Shown: piece after piece, positions 40,198-48,272 of the stretch
Layout: each line of letters opens with the position of its first letter
How positions within the stretch are numbered: position 1 is the stretch's first letter
Assembly: GCF_002093625.1 (NCBI RefSeq)
Contig: NZ_MRWD01000030.1
Span: 1 to 61,029, forward strand
From: Rouxiella silvae
Lineage (GTDB): Bacteria; Pseudomonadota; Gammaproteobacteria; Enterobacterales; Enterobacteriaceae
Direction of reading: 5' to 3'
Length of the DNA stretch: 61,029 nucleotides
Made by a program: the position numbers and the translations under genes
The notes under the pieces: model-generated
The model's database searches: none
Seen by the model: only the letters and a program-made list of their open reading frames with translations
Told to the model about the DNA's origin: nothing

Positions 40198-40662
40198 ATG
40201 TACAGCATTGATGATTATGATTTAAAAATACTGACCCTGTTGCAGGCTAACGGGCGGCTGACCAATCAGGAGCTGAGTGAAATCGTGGGGCTGTCTGCCT
40301 CACAGTGTTCACGCAGAAGGATAAGCCTTGAACAGCAGCAAATGATTCTGGGCTATCACGCGCGCCTTGCCCCCGAAGCTTTGGGTTTAGGCATGATTGG
40401 ACTGATAGAAATACGTTTAATCAATCACTTGCCAGAAAGTGTGAGTGAATTTCATCTGATGCTTGAAGAGGTTGATGCCGTGATCGACGCCTATAAAACC
40501 ACGGGGGATGCAGACTATTTGCTGAAAGTTGCCGTCGCTGACTTGGCGGGTTTGAGCACGCTTATAAGCCATATTCTTTCGGTTCATAAGAGCGTTGCTC
40601 ATATTAAAACCTCCGTAGTTCTGAATCGAATAAAAGAGAATGGCCTGCTTAGTATTCAATAA
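40198..40662 (+). CDS. Lrp/AsnC-family transcriptional regulator
   Basis: 154 residues: N-terminal helix-turn-helix (DYDLKILTLLQANGRLTNQELSEIVGLSASQCSRRRISLEQ) and C-terminal RAM domain with the GDADYLLKVAV ligand signature. Divergent from the pheC-like gene across 259 bases and so its likely regulator, perhaps in response to an aromatic amino acid. Not E. coli Lrp itself (too divergent, different context). Its stop codon lies inside an inverted repeat (40655-40694). Confidence 0.87.
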   Translation: MYSIDDYDLKILTLLQANGRLTNQELSEIVGLSASQCSRRRISLEQQQMILGYHARLAPEALGLGMIGLIEIRLINHLPESVSEFHLMLEEVDAVIDAYKTTGDADYLLKVAVADLAGLSTLISHILSVHKSVAHIKTSVVLNRIKENGLLSIQ

Positions 40663-40694
40663 AGTTAACTGTCAGATACCCTGACTTTATTGAA
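40655..40694 (+). repeat. Inverted repeat across the lrp-like stop codon
   Basis: TTCAATAAA pairs with TTTATTGAA, and inside it GTCAG pairs with CTGAC around ATACC, with a bulge on the left arm. The left arm contains the TAA stop. No T-run follows; it may stabilise the 3' end or bind a protein. The rest of the gap to 40947 is AT-rich without a recognisable gene. Confidence 0.55.
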
Positions 40695-40947
40695 CTGTTA
40701 TGGTGCAGCATCCCTTATTTGGTGCATATAAAGAATGTTTTATGCGTGTTAATGCTACTGCGTTGCCAATATTTGCATGAGTTGATTGTTTTTGTATTTT
40801 AAAGTGCGTGAATTGTGCAAAAACGGTTGCCTTCTTTGGCCCTGTCGTTAATTATCTATGAAAATTCGCAGACCCCAACGGGCAAGATAGCCTGTGCGGT
40901 TTCTTTATTTTCTAAATGATCAGCACTTAAGGGCGACAGACACTGCT

Positions 40948-41568
40948 ATGGATAATATCGATAACATCCCGGAACCGCGTATTTCACACACTTGGGTCGA
41001 AGACGTGCTGGCCATTCTGATGGGTACCCTGATGGTCTCTTTTGGCGTAATGATGTTGCGTCAGTCGGGCGCATTGACCGGCAGCACCGCGGGTCTGGCA
41101 TTTCTGGTGCACTACTTGACGCATTACTCATTCGGTGCGGTGTTTTTCGTCATCAATTTGCCGTTTTATTACCTGGCAATTCGCCGCATGGGCTGGGCCT
41201 TCACCATCAAAACCTTCAGTGCTGTGGCGTTGGTATCAGTCTTTACCAGCCTGCATCCGCTGTTTGCTCATTTTGACCATCTTGAGCCGTTTTATGCCGT
41301 ACTCTTCGGAAACGTGATTATGGGCATGGGCTTTATTGTGCTCTTTCGCCACAAGGCAAGTCTGGGCGGCATGAATATCCTTGCGCTCTATCTACAGGAT
41401 AAATACGGCATTCGTGCGGGAAAACTGCAGATGGGCGTCGATTTTGTCATCGTGTTGGCGTCGTTGTTTGTCGTGAGTATTCCGATGCTTATTGCGTCGA
41501 TTTTGGGCGCCTTCGTGCTCAACCTGATTATTGCCATGAACCACCGCCCTGGGCGCTATCGAGTCTGA
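40948..41568 (+). CDS. YitT-family (DUF161) membrane protein
   Basis: 206 residues with about five to six membrane helices. Conserved features: GSTAGLAFLVHYLTHYSFGAVFFVINLPFYYLA and HKASLGGMNILALYLQDKYGIRAGKLQMGVDFVIV. Function unknown; some relatives are proposed transporters. ATG 40948 was preferred over a GTG at 40894. Separate from tyrB by 178 bases. Absent from this position in E. coli. Confidence 0.82.
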   Translation: MDNIDNIPEPRISHTWVEDVLAILMGTLMVSFGVMMLRQSGALTGSTAGLAFLVHYLTHYSFGAVFFVINLPFYYLAIRRMGWAFTIKTFSAVALVSVFTSLHPLFAHFDHLEPFYAVLFGNVIMGMGFIVLFRHKASLGGMNILALYLQDKYGIRAGKLQMGVDFVIVLASLFVVSIPMLIASILGAFVLNLIIAMNHRPGRYRV

Positions 41569-41746
41569 CGGCACGCTCAACAAGAACTGAACATAAATGT
41601 TTCTTCCTGAGCGATATTTGCTAGTCTACGGGGTATTAAAATACAGCAGTAAAAAAGCAGTCAAACGTCGGTGCTTCGACACAGCGGCGCCCCGTATCAC
41701 GGGGTTCTGGCGCTGGTTCAAGAAACAATCCTAGGAGAAATATACC

Positions 41747-42940
41747 GTGTTCCAACATGTTGATGCTTATGCCGGTGACCCCATTCTGTCGCTGATGGAT
41801 AGCTTCAAGAACGATCCAAGAGAGAAAAAGGTAAACCTGAGCATCGGTCTGTACTACGACGACAAAGGGATTATTCCTCAGCTTGGCGCTGTCGAAGCCG
41901 CTGAAAATCAGCTGAATGCCCTGCCTCAGGCTGCTTCAGTGTATTTGCCGATGGAAGGCTTGAGTGCCTATCGCAGCAGCATTCAGACCCTACTTTTTGG
42001 TGCAGAACATCCTGCGCTGCAACAGCAGCGTATTGCCACCATTCAGACCGTGGGGGGATCGGGCGCGCTTAAAGTGGGCGCCGACTTCCTTAAACACTAT
42101 TTCCCTAATTCAGAAGTATGGGTAAGTAACCCAACCTGGGACAACCACGTCGCGATTTTTGCCGGCGCGGGCTTCGAGGTGCACACTTATCCGTACTTTG
42201 ATGCTGAGGATCTCGGCGTTAACTTTGCCGGTATGATTGACGCGCTGCAAACTCTGCCCGCGCAAAGCATCGTACTGCTGCACCCTTGCTGCCATAATCC
42301 GACCGGTTCCGATTTAACCCCGTCCCAGTGGGATCAGGTGATTGAGCTGGTTAAGCAGCGCGAGCTTATCCCGTTCCTCGACATCGCCTATCAGGGCTTT
42401 GGTGAAGGGATGAACGAAGATGCTTACGCCATCCGTGCAATGGCCGCTGCCGGTGTGAACATGCTGGTGAGTAACTCATTCTCCAAAATTTTCTCACTGT
42501 ACGGTGAGCGCGTCGGTGGACTGTCGGTGGTGTGTGAAAGCGCCGAAGCCGCAGGGCGTGTACTCGGCCAGCTAAAAGCAACCGTGCGTCGCAACTACTC
42601 TAGCCCGCCAAACTTTGGCGCAAAAGTGGTGGCCACCGTGCTGAACAACGCAGAGCTTAACGCCCAGTGGTTAGCCGAAGTGGAAATTATGCGTACGCGC
42701 ATAATTGAAATGCGCCAGACGCTGGTTAACAGCTTGAAGAAAGCGTTACCGGGCCGTGATTTTGACTATTTGCTACAGCAGCGCGGCATGTTTAGCTATA
42801 CCGGCTTCAGCGTGGCGCAGGTTGATCGCCTGCGCGACGAGTTTGGCGTCTATCTGATTGCCAGCGGTCGCGTGTGCATGGCCGGTCTGAACCACCACAA
42901 CGTGGAGCAGGTTGCTGCGGCGTTTGCTGCGGTACAGTAA
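41747..42940 (+). CDS. tyrB: Aromatic amino acid aminotransferase
   Basis: PLP transaminase for tyrosine, phenylalanine and leucine synthesis, 397 residues as in E. coli. [16 protein letters not shown] start, [29 protein letters not shown]-Lys in [17 protein letters not shown] and [12 protein letters not shown]. Translation starts at GTG 41747 with AGGAG nine bases upstream. No TyrR box was evident in the leader. Normally adjacent to alr; here 2.6 kb of other genes intervene. Confidence 0.96.
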   Translation: MFQHVDAYAGDPILSLMDSFKNDPREKKVNLSIGLYYDDKGIIPQLGAVEAAENQLNALPQAASVYLPMEGLSAYRSSIQTLLFGAEHPALQQQRIATIQTVGGSGALKVGADFLKHYFPNSEVWVSNPTWDNHVAIFAGAGFEVHTYPYFDAEDLGVNFAGMIDALQTLPAQSIVLLHPCCHNPTGSDLTPSQWDQVIELVKQRELIPFLDIAYQGFGEGMNEDAYAIRAMAAAGVNMLVSNSFSKIFSLYGERVGGLSVVCESAEAAGRVLGQLKATVRRNYSSPPNFGAKVVATVLNNAELNAQWLAEVEIMRTRIIEMRQTLVNSLKKALPGRDFDYLLQQRGMFSYTGFSVAQVDRLRDEFGVYLIASGRVCMAGLNHHNVEQVAAAFAAVQ

Positions 42941-42964
42941 TCGTTAAAAGCGGTCTGATAACCT

Positions 42965-42998
42965 TCGGCGTGAGCGAAATCTCACGCCGATTTTTTTT
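42965..42998 (+). terminator. tyrB terminator
   Basis: Perfect 10-bp stem TCGGCGTGAG / CTCACGCCGA, loop CGAAAT, then eight T residues. Confidence 0.94.
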
Positions 42999-43021
42999 GC
43001 TCAGTACTCATCACTGCGCGC

Positions 43022-44011
43022 TTACTCTGCCCTCAGATTAACCACGACACGTCCGCGGATCTCGCCTTTAATTAACCGCGCGGCGGCATCAATCGTTTCA
43101 TCAAGCGTAATTTCCTGACTGACGGCCTCAAGCAGCTCGGCGTCAACAAGCTGGGCAAGTCGAGACCAAGCAACCCTGCGCTCCTCAGATGAACGCGTCA
43201 CGCTGTTGATGCCTGCCAGCGTAACATTGCGCAGAATGAACGGGGCGACGCTGGCGGGAAAGTCCAACCCCTGTGCCATCCCGCAGGCCGCAACGGTTCC
43301 GCTCTCTTTAATACTGGCACAAACGTTGGCCAGCGTGTGGCTGCCGACTGAATCTATTGCCGCTGCCCACAGCTCCTTCTGCAACGGTTTACCCGGTTCA
43401 CTAAGTGTGTTGCGGTCGATGATTTCACGGGCACCCAGGCGTTTTGTCAGATATTCAGCCTCGTCCGAACGCCCGGTTGAGGCGGCAACCTGATAGCCGA
43501 GTCGGGAGAGCAGCGCGATGGCAAAGCTGCCGACGCCACCGTTGGCACCGGTCACCAGCACTGTACCTTTGTCTGGCGTGAGGCCGTTTTTTTCCAGCGC
43601 GATAATTGCCAGCATTGCGGTATACCCCGCTGTGCCGACAATCATGCTGTCCTTCAGGCTCACAGACGGCGGTACCGGCGTCAGGTATTGGGCATCAATA
43701 CTGACTTTTTGTGCCAGTCCACCCCAGGCTTTCTCACCAAAACCCCAACCGTTAAGCAGCACGCGATCGCCTACTGCAAACTGTGGGTTACTGCTGTGTG
43801 AAACGATACCGGAAAAGTCGATGCCCGGCACCATCGGAAAGCGGCGTACGATAGGCCCACTGCCGGTAATAGCCAGCCCATCCTTATAGTTCAGCGTTGA
43901 ATAATGCACGTCAACCTGGACTTCGCCCGCAGGCAGCTGGCTCTCGTCCAGTTCTTTAAGGGCGGCCTGATACGTGTCGTCTGTTTTATCAATCACGATT
44001 GCTTTAAACAT
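43022..44011 (-). CDS. AcuI/YhdH-family acrylyl-CoA reductase-type oxidoreductase
   Basis: 329 residues, MDR superfamily. HYSTLNYKDGLAITGSGPIVRRFPMVPGIDFSG, GWGFGEKAWGGLAQ, GTAGYTAMLAI and the NADPH site VTGANGGVGSFAIALLSRLGYQV match the YhdH/AcuI group, which reduces acrylyl-CoA. Start at ATG 44011, six bases from GGAG; earlier ATG/TTG are too close. The start lies inside the 3' end of the TetR gene, so regulator and enzyme are translationally coupled. Confidence 0.88.
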   Translation of the reverse strand: MFKAIVIDKTDDTYQAALKELDESQLPAGEVQVDVHYSTLNYKDGLAITGSGPIVRRFPMVPGIDFSGIVSHSSNPQFAVGDRVLLNGWGFGEKAWGGLAQKVSIDAQYLTPVPPSVSLKDSMIVGTAGYTAMLAIIALEKNGLTPDKGTVLVTGANGGVGSFAIALLSRLGYQVAASTGRSDEAEYLTKRLGAREIIDRNTLSEPGKPLQKELWAAAIDSVGSHTLANVCASIKESGTVAACGMAQGLDFPASVAPFILRNVTLAGINSVTRSSEERRVAWSRLAQLVDAELLEAVSQEITLDETIDAAARLIKGEIRGRVVVNLRAE

Positions 44012-44675
44012 CATCAACTCCAGAGTGGGAACTCTCGTTAGGCGAGCGGGGGAGACCGGCCAGAAAGTAGCGGATAAAATTATTCAGCGGAGTGGCATTG
44101 GCATTAAGCTTGGCGCGCATTACCGCCCCTTCCCATCCGCTCCAAAAGTAGGTCGCCAAGTTGTCGCAGTCGGCCTGCGGCGATAGCGAGCCGTGGCGCT
44201 GGGCCAGGGCGAGGCACTCACTCACGCGATGTTCCCAGCTGTGCAGAATATCTTTGAGCTGTTCTCGGAAGTTAACCGGCAGATTGGCGACTTCCTGCCC
44301 GAGATTTCCGACCAGGCAGCCGCGCGTATAGTCATATTTCGCCATGCCGCGTGCGGCATCTTCAGCGAAGGCCTTGAGACGCAAAAGAGGAGCGAGGGTG
44401 TCATCAAGCAGGAATTTATCCAGCTTATGCGCGAAGAAGCGGGCATAATTTTCAATAATTGCCTGACCAAAGCTCTCTTTGCTGTCGAAGTAGTAGTAGA
44501 AAGAGCCTTTGGGAACGCCAACCTGCTTGAGTATGGCGTCAATGCCGGTGGCGGCAAAACCCTGTTCGGTCAGCACGGCGGTTCCGCTGCGGATCAGCGT
44601 TTCGCGGGTGTCAGTGTTTTCTCGCCCAGCTTTAAGCGGACGACCACGGCGTGGTTTTGAGTTTTCAACAGTCAT
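44004..44675 (-). CDS. TetR-family regulator (AcuR/NemR-like)
   Basis: 223 residues. N-terminal Arg/Lys-rich tail, then the TetR helix-turn-helix (RETLIRSGTAVLTEQGFAATGIDAILKQVGVPKGSFYYYFDSKESFGQAII), then a ligand domain with GCLVGNLGQEVANL, typical of the AcuR/NemR group that responds to acrylate or reactive electrophiles. First gene of a two-gene operon with the AcuI-type reductase (overlap of 8 bases), with a palindrome at 44686-44700 before it. Confidence 0.87.
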   Translation of the reverse strand: MTVENSKPRRGRPLKAGRENTDTRETLIRSGTAVLTEQGFAATGIDAILKQVGVPKGSFYYYFDSKESFGQAIIENYARFFAHKLDKFLLDDTLAPLLRLKAFAEDAARGMAKYDYTRGCLVGNLGQEVANLPVNFREQLKDILHSWEHRVSECLALAQRHGSLSPQADCDNLATYFWSGWEGAVMRAKLNANATPLNNFIRYFLAGLPRSPNESSHSGVDDV

Positions 44676-44685
44676 TGCATGAATA

Positions 44686-44700
44686 TAGACCGACCGTCTT
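44686..44700 (-). promoter_or_regulatory. Candidate TetR operator
   Basis: TAGACCGACCGTCTT is an imperfect palindrome (AGAC / GTCT arms) resembling the TAGACC...GGTCTA site of NemR. It is 11 bases upstream of the TetR start codon, consistent with autoregulation of the tetR-acuI operon. Confidence 0.5.
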
Positions 44701-44766
44701 GTTAAATCAAAAGTTTGCTAAAGGAAGTGAAACTTCCTTTGATTTTCATCAAAAAAGGAGTGCGTT

Positions 44767-45186
44767 ATGTGGTTTCAAAAAGAGCTTAAACTTAAACAGC
44801 GGCCGCGTGGGTTCCATCTGGTCACCGACGAAGTCTTGCAGCTGTTGCCGGAGATCCGCCAGCTTTCGGTGGGAATGTGCAACGTGTTTATTCAGCACAC
44901 TTCGGCAGGTTTAACGATTAACGAAAACGCCGATCCGACGGTGCGGCTCGATTTTGAGAGCTATTTCAACCGTGCGGTAAAAGAGGATGAGCCTTGGTAT
45001 CAGCATGACTACGAAGGCAGCGACGATATGCCCGCGCACCTGAAAAGCAGCCTGCTGGGCTGCACTTTGAATATCCCGATCACTAACGGTCGCCTGAATC
45101 TGGGCACCTGGCAGGGCATTTATTTGTGCGAGCATCGCAATCACGGCGGGTCGAGAAGAATTGTCGTCACGTTGAACGGTGAATAG
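44767..45186 (+). CDS. yjbQ: YjbQ / UPF0047 family protein
   Basis: 139 residues; MCNVFIQHTSAGLTINENADPTVRLDFE and GTWQGIYLCEHRNHGGSRRIVVTL are the family signatures. The E. coli protein has weak thiamine-phosphate synthase activity; the physiological role is unknown. Conserved yjbQ-yjbR-(uvrA-ssb) order. AAAGGAG precedes the ATG. Confidence 0.93.
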   Translation: MWFQKELKLKQRPRGFHLVTDEVLQLLPEIRQLSVGMCNVFIQHTSAGLTINENADPTVRLDFESYFNRAVKEDEPWYQHDYEGSDDMPAHLKSSLLGCTLNIPITNGRLNLGTWQGIYLCEHRNHGGSRRIVVTLNGE

Positions 45187-45270
45187 ATTTTGTTAAGCGG
45201 GTTGCAGTTGCATGTTTTTTAACCAGCTATACTTCTCTTTCCCATTTTACTTACGGAAAGTGTGATTAAT

Positions 45271-45624
45271 ATGAACAATGCTCAACTGCTCGATTACTGT
45301 CTGTCTAAACCAGGTACGCATCAAAGCACTGAAAATCAATGGCAGGCCAGTCAGATAAAAGTGGCGGGTGTGATGTTTGCCATGCTGCGCGATATAGAAG
45401 GTCATCCGGCAATTTCATTGAAGGTTGGCAATAAAAGTGCGGAAAATCTTCGCCATCAGCATCCTGAAATTGTGCCCTGTGACTGTTTGAACAAGGCACA
45501 TTGGAACAGCGTACTGCTCGACGGGAATCTGCCGGATTCCCAGTTCTATGCGCTGATCGACACGGCTTATCAGCAGGTTGTTTCCGGTTTACCAGAGGAA
45601 AAGCGTCACCACATTACCGGGTGA
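45271..45624 (+). CDS. yjbR: MmcQ/YjbR family protein
   Basis: 117 residues of the CyaY-like MmcQ/YjbR fold: LLDYCLSKPGTHQS, FAMLRDIEGHPAISLKV, NKAHWNSVLLDGNLPDSQFYALIDTAYQQVV. Putative DNA-binding; function unknown. ATG 45271 aligns with E. coli; the in-frame GTG at 45262 is an alternative. Confidence 0.92.
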   Translation: MNNAQLLDYCLSKPGTHQSTENQWQASQIKVAGVMFAMLRDIEGHPAISLKVGNKSAENLRHQHPEIVPCDCLNKAHWNSVLLDGNLPDSQFYALIDTAYQQVVSGLPEEKRHHITG

Positions 45625-45652
45625 TCCTCCATAAGCGCAGGAGCAGCAATAG

Positions 45653-46558
45653 TTAAGCCCATACGCCGGTATCAAGCGTCGCGGGTGAATATTCAATGTC
45701 TGTTCCTCGCCACGGCAGCAGAGCCTGAAAACGCCATGCTCGCCTAATGTGCAGGCACCAGAAACGTTCAGCACCTTCAAGAGGATGTTGGGTTTCTCCC
45801 TGCCAGCGTATTTCCGTCTCTCCCTGCACGTGCAGTACGTCGCCGCTCTCAAAGTTGAGGAACAACAGCGCCGCGCGGGGTTCTGCCAACATGTTGCCCA
45901 GCGTATTCATGTAGCGATTCCCGGAGAAGTCGGGCACCCACAGCGTGTCGCCTTCAATTTTTACAAAGCCGGGCTTTCCACCGCGATGAGAGATATCCGC
46001 GCCGCCGTTTATTGATTCCCCATGGGCGTGCGTGGCCACGAAAAAGGTGTCGGCAGAGCGGATAAGATTTCTTTCCTCCGCGTCTAGTTTATCAAGATAA
46101 ACAATTGGCTGAGGATGATTGACCTGCGCTGAAATTTTTCGCCGCTGAATATACTTCGGACAGTTGCCGAAGCTTTGGTTAACCGCTAACTCAAGCCGAT
46201 TTTTATCCATGCGGCTAATCACGCCATTGACGCGATTTCTACGGCGGTTGGTAAAGTCCAACCCCAATGCACCCAGCGTTTGACCGGGGCGCAGTGCCGA
46301 CAGCGCCGGACAGTCTTCTCGGCGCGGGGCATTAATTCTCAGGTGTGAATTATCGACCGTACTGATGAAGCCCGGCGGTCCGCTCAGCACAGTGGCCACC
46401 GGCCAGCCGGTGGCGTCCAAAGTGGCAATGAAAAATGACGGCAATCCGGCAAAAAAATCGCGATGCTGCTGTGGCATGGCCGGATAAATACCCGCCGAGC
46501 CGACCATAAATCCTGCCATTAACTGCGCGCGTTTTTCATCCGCATGGAAGATGTCCAT
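45653..46558 (-). CDS. Pyridoxamine-5'-phosphate oxidase-like flavin-binding protein
   Basis: 301 residues with two split-barrel PNPOx-like halves: FFAGLPSFFIATLDATGWPVATVLSG (1) and SADTFFVATHAHGESINGGADISHRGGKPGFVKIEGDTLWVPDFSGNRYMNTLGNML (2). Usually binds FMN. Relatives are poorly characterised and some carry a C-terminal ferredoxin domain; this one does not. Nine bases downstream of the GST gene, same strand, so probably an operon. GAGG precedes ATG 46558. Confidence 0.8.
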   Translation of the reverse strand: MDIFHADEKRAQLMAGFMVGSAGIYPAMPQQHRDFFAGLPSFFIATLDATGWPVATVLSGPPGFISTVDNSHLRINAPRREDCPALSALRPGQTLGALGLDFTNRRRNRVNGVISRMDKNRLELAVNQSFGNCPKYIQRRKISAQVNHPQPIVYLDKLDAEERNLIRSADTFFVATHAHGESINGGADISHRGGKPGFVKIEGDTLWVPDFSGNRYMNTLGNMLAEPRAALLFLNFESGDVLHVQGETEIRWQGETQHPLEGAERFWCLHIRRAWRFQALLPWRGTDIEYSPATLDTGVWA

Positions 46559-46567
46559 CACGTCACC

Positions 46568-47194
46568 TCAGACTTTTGCCTTTACGGGTAAAGGCAGCGC
46601 TGGGGTTGAGAAAAAGCCCGGCAACTGTTCGATGCGCGTTAGCCACTGGCGGATCGCGGGAAAGGCGTCGAGAGAAATACCGCCTTCCGGGGCCAAAGCA
46701 ATGTAGGTATAGCAGGCTAAATCGGCGAGGGTGACGCGATCGGTGGCTAAAAAATCACGCGCGGTCAGATGTTGCTCAAGATGAGGCAAGAACTTGCCCG
46801 CCAACTTGGTTGCGTAGGCATAATCTTCGTCAGTGCCAAACTGCGCGATAAGCCTTGCCGAAGCCGGCCCGTAGCGAACCTCACCGGCCGCTTTACACAG
46901 CCATTGTTGAGTCAGCGCGGCTGCAACCGGTTCGTTTGGCAACCAGTGACTGTCGGGCGCATAGGTTTTGGCCAAATAAACCAGAATCGCATTGCTGTCG
47001 CTAATGACAATATCGCCATCGACCAGCACGGGAATTTGTCCCCAAGGATTTAATTTCCGAAATGCCGCAGACGCCCGAACCTCTGCCCCGGCCTCGATAA
47101 ATTCGTGCGGCAGCTCAAGCATTTTCAGCAGCAGCGCCACGCGGTGGACGTGCCCAGAAAGCGGTGTGCCATACAGTTTTAACATGTTCATCAT
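46568..47194 (-). CDS. Glutathione S-transferase family protein
   Basis: 208 residues. Thioredoxin-fold N-domain (KLYGTPLSGHVHRVALLLKMLELPHEFI, cis-Pro in QIPVLVDGD, SDSNAILVYLAKTY) and helical C-domain (FLATDRVTLADLACYTYIA). The likely catalytic position is Ser in PLSGH. First gene of an operon with the PNPOx-like gene and divergent from a LysR regulator, which suggests a regulated detoxification unit. Two ATGs (47194 and 47191) behind AAGGA. Confidence 0.88.
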   Translation of the reverse strand: MMNMLKLYGTPLSGHVHRVALLLKMLELPHEFIEAGAEVRASAAFRKLNPWGQIPVLVDGDIVISDSNAILVYLAKTYAPDSHWLPNEPVAAALTQQWLCKAAGEVRYGPASARLIAQFGTDEDYAYATKLAGKFLPHLEQHLTARDFLATDRVTLADLACYTYIALAPEGGISLDAFPAIRQWLTRIEQLPGFFSTPALPLPVKAKV

Positions 47195-47298
47195 TCTCTT
47201 CCTTATAAGATATTGCGTGAATTAATAGATTACTCTTGCAACGGATGAATGAAATCCGAGAACATTGAAATTGATAATTTCATTAAATGGAATAATTT

Positions 47299-48192
47299 AT
47301 GGATCGTCTGGATGAGCTGGCTATTTTTCTCGAAGTACTCAATCAGGGCAGCTTGTCGGGAGCTGCGCGTAAATTACGGCGTTCTGCACCGGCGGTCACT
47401 CGCGCCATTGCCTCTCTTGAACAACGTTTTGGCGCTCGGCTGGTGGAGCGCACCACGCGACGTTTGGCACCGACCGAGGCCGGCGTGCGTTTGGCCGAAC
47501 GCGCTGCTCTGGTGCTGAGCAGCTATGATGATGCTGTGCTGGACACCGCCGCCACGCAGTTGAAGGGCCTGCTGCGCATCACTGCGCCGGTGCTGTTTGG
47601 ACGATGGCACGTCGCCCCGCTGGTGATGGAGTTTCAGTCTCTGCATCCCGAAATCCAAATTGAGCTGATACTCAACGACCACAATCTGGAGATGATTGGC
47701 CAAAGCATCGATGTTGCTGTCCGCATTGGCCATCTCGATGATTCCGCCAAAGTTGCCCGTCGGCTAGGCGAGGTGAGTATTGTACTGGTGGCCAGCCCGC
47801 ACTATTTAGCGCGCTACCCGGCGTTACGTCATCCCAGCGAGTTGAATACCCATCAAACCGTACTTAGCAGTAATGACGCTTTCAACGAATGGCGATTTGG
47901 CCCGCACGAAGAGGGGCCGCGCGTTCGGCTTGCCCCCCATTTATTGTTTAACGACGTTGAAACCCGTCGCTTGGCCGTCAAGACGGGGAAAGGCGTGGCG
48001 AGATTACTCTCTTATCAGGTTGCCGATGATATTGCCGACGGCTCGCTGGTGCGCCTGTTACCCGAGTTTGAGCCATTGCCGCTTCCCGTACAGCTGGTGG
48101 TGCAAAATATTCAGCGTATGCCATTAAAAGTTCGCGCTTTTTGGGACTTTGCGCGTGAGAGATTAAGCCAGGTTCCGCAAATTCGTTCCTGA
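47299..48192 (+). CDS. LysR-family transcriptional regulator
   Basis: 297 residues: helix-turn-helix LAIFLEVLNQGSLSGAARKLRRSAPAVTRAIASLEQRFGARLVERTTRRLAPTEAG, then a periplasmic-binding-like effector domain (LRITAPVLFGRWHVAPLVMEF). Divergent from the GST/PNPOx operon across 104 bases and so its likely controller. Effector unknown. Confidence 0.88.
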   Translation: MDRLDELAIFLEVLNQGSLSGAARKLRRSAPAVTRAIASLEQRFGARLVERTTRRLAPTEAGVRLAERAALVLSSYDDAVLDTAATQLKGLLRITAPVLFGRWHVAPLVMEFQSLHPEIQIELILNDHNLEMIGQSIDVAVRIGHLDDSAKVARRLGEVSIVLVASPHYLARYPALRHPSELNTHQTVLSSNDAFNEWRFGPHEEGPRVRLAPHLLFNDVETRRLAVKTGKGVARLLSYQVADDIADGSLVRLLPEFEPLPLPVQLVVQNIQRMPLKVRAFWDFARERLSQVPQIRS

Positions 48193-48230
48193 ATGATAAT
48201 GATGATGCATATCCTGTTACAGGCAAAAAA

Positions 48231-48257
48231 ATAGCGAGTCCGAGGACTCGCTATTTT
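48231..48257. terminator. Bidirectional terminator lysR / uvrA
   Basis: AATAGCGAGTC-CGAG-GACTCGCTATT stem flanked by an A-run and TTTTT, between the convergent lysR-type gene and uvrA. Confidence 0.92.
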
Positions 48258-48272
48258 TGTTACCGGCTTAAA

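Noticed and set aside
41569-41746. TyrR box in the tyrB leader
   Set aside because: No TGTAAA-N6-TTTACA-like sequence could be found by eye.
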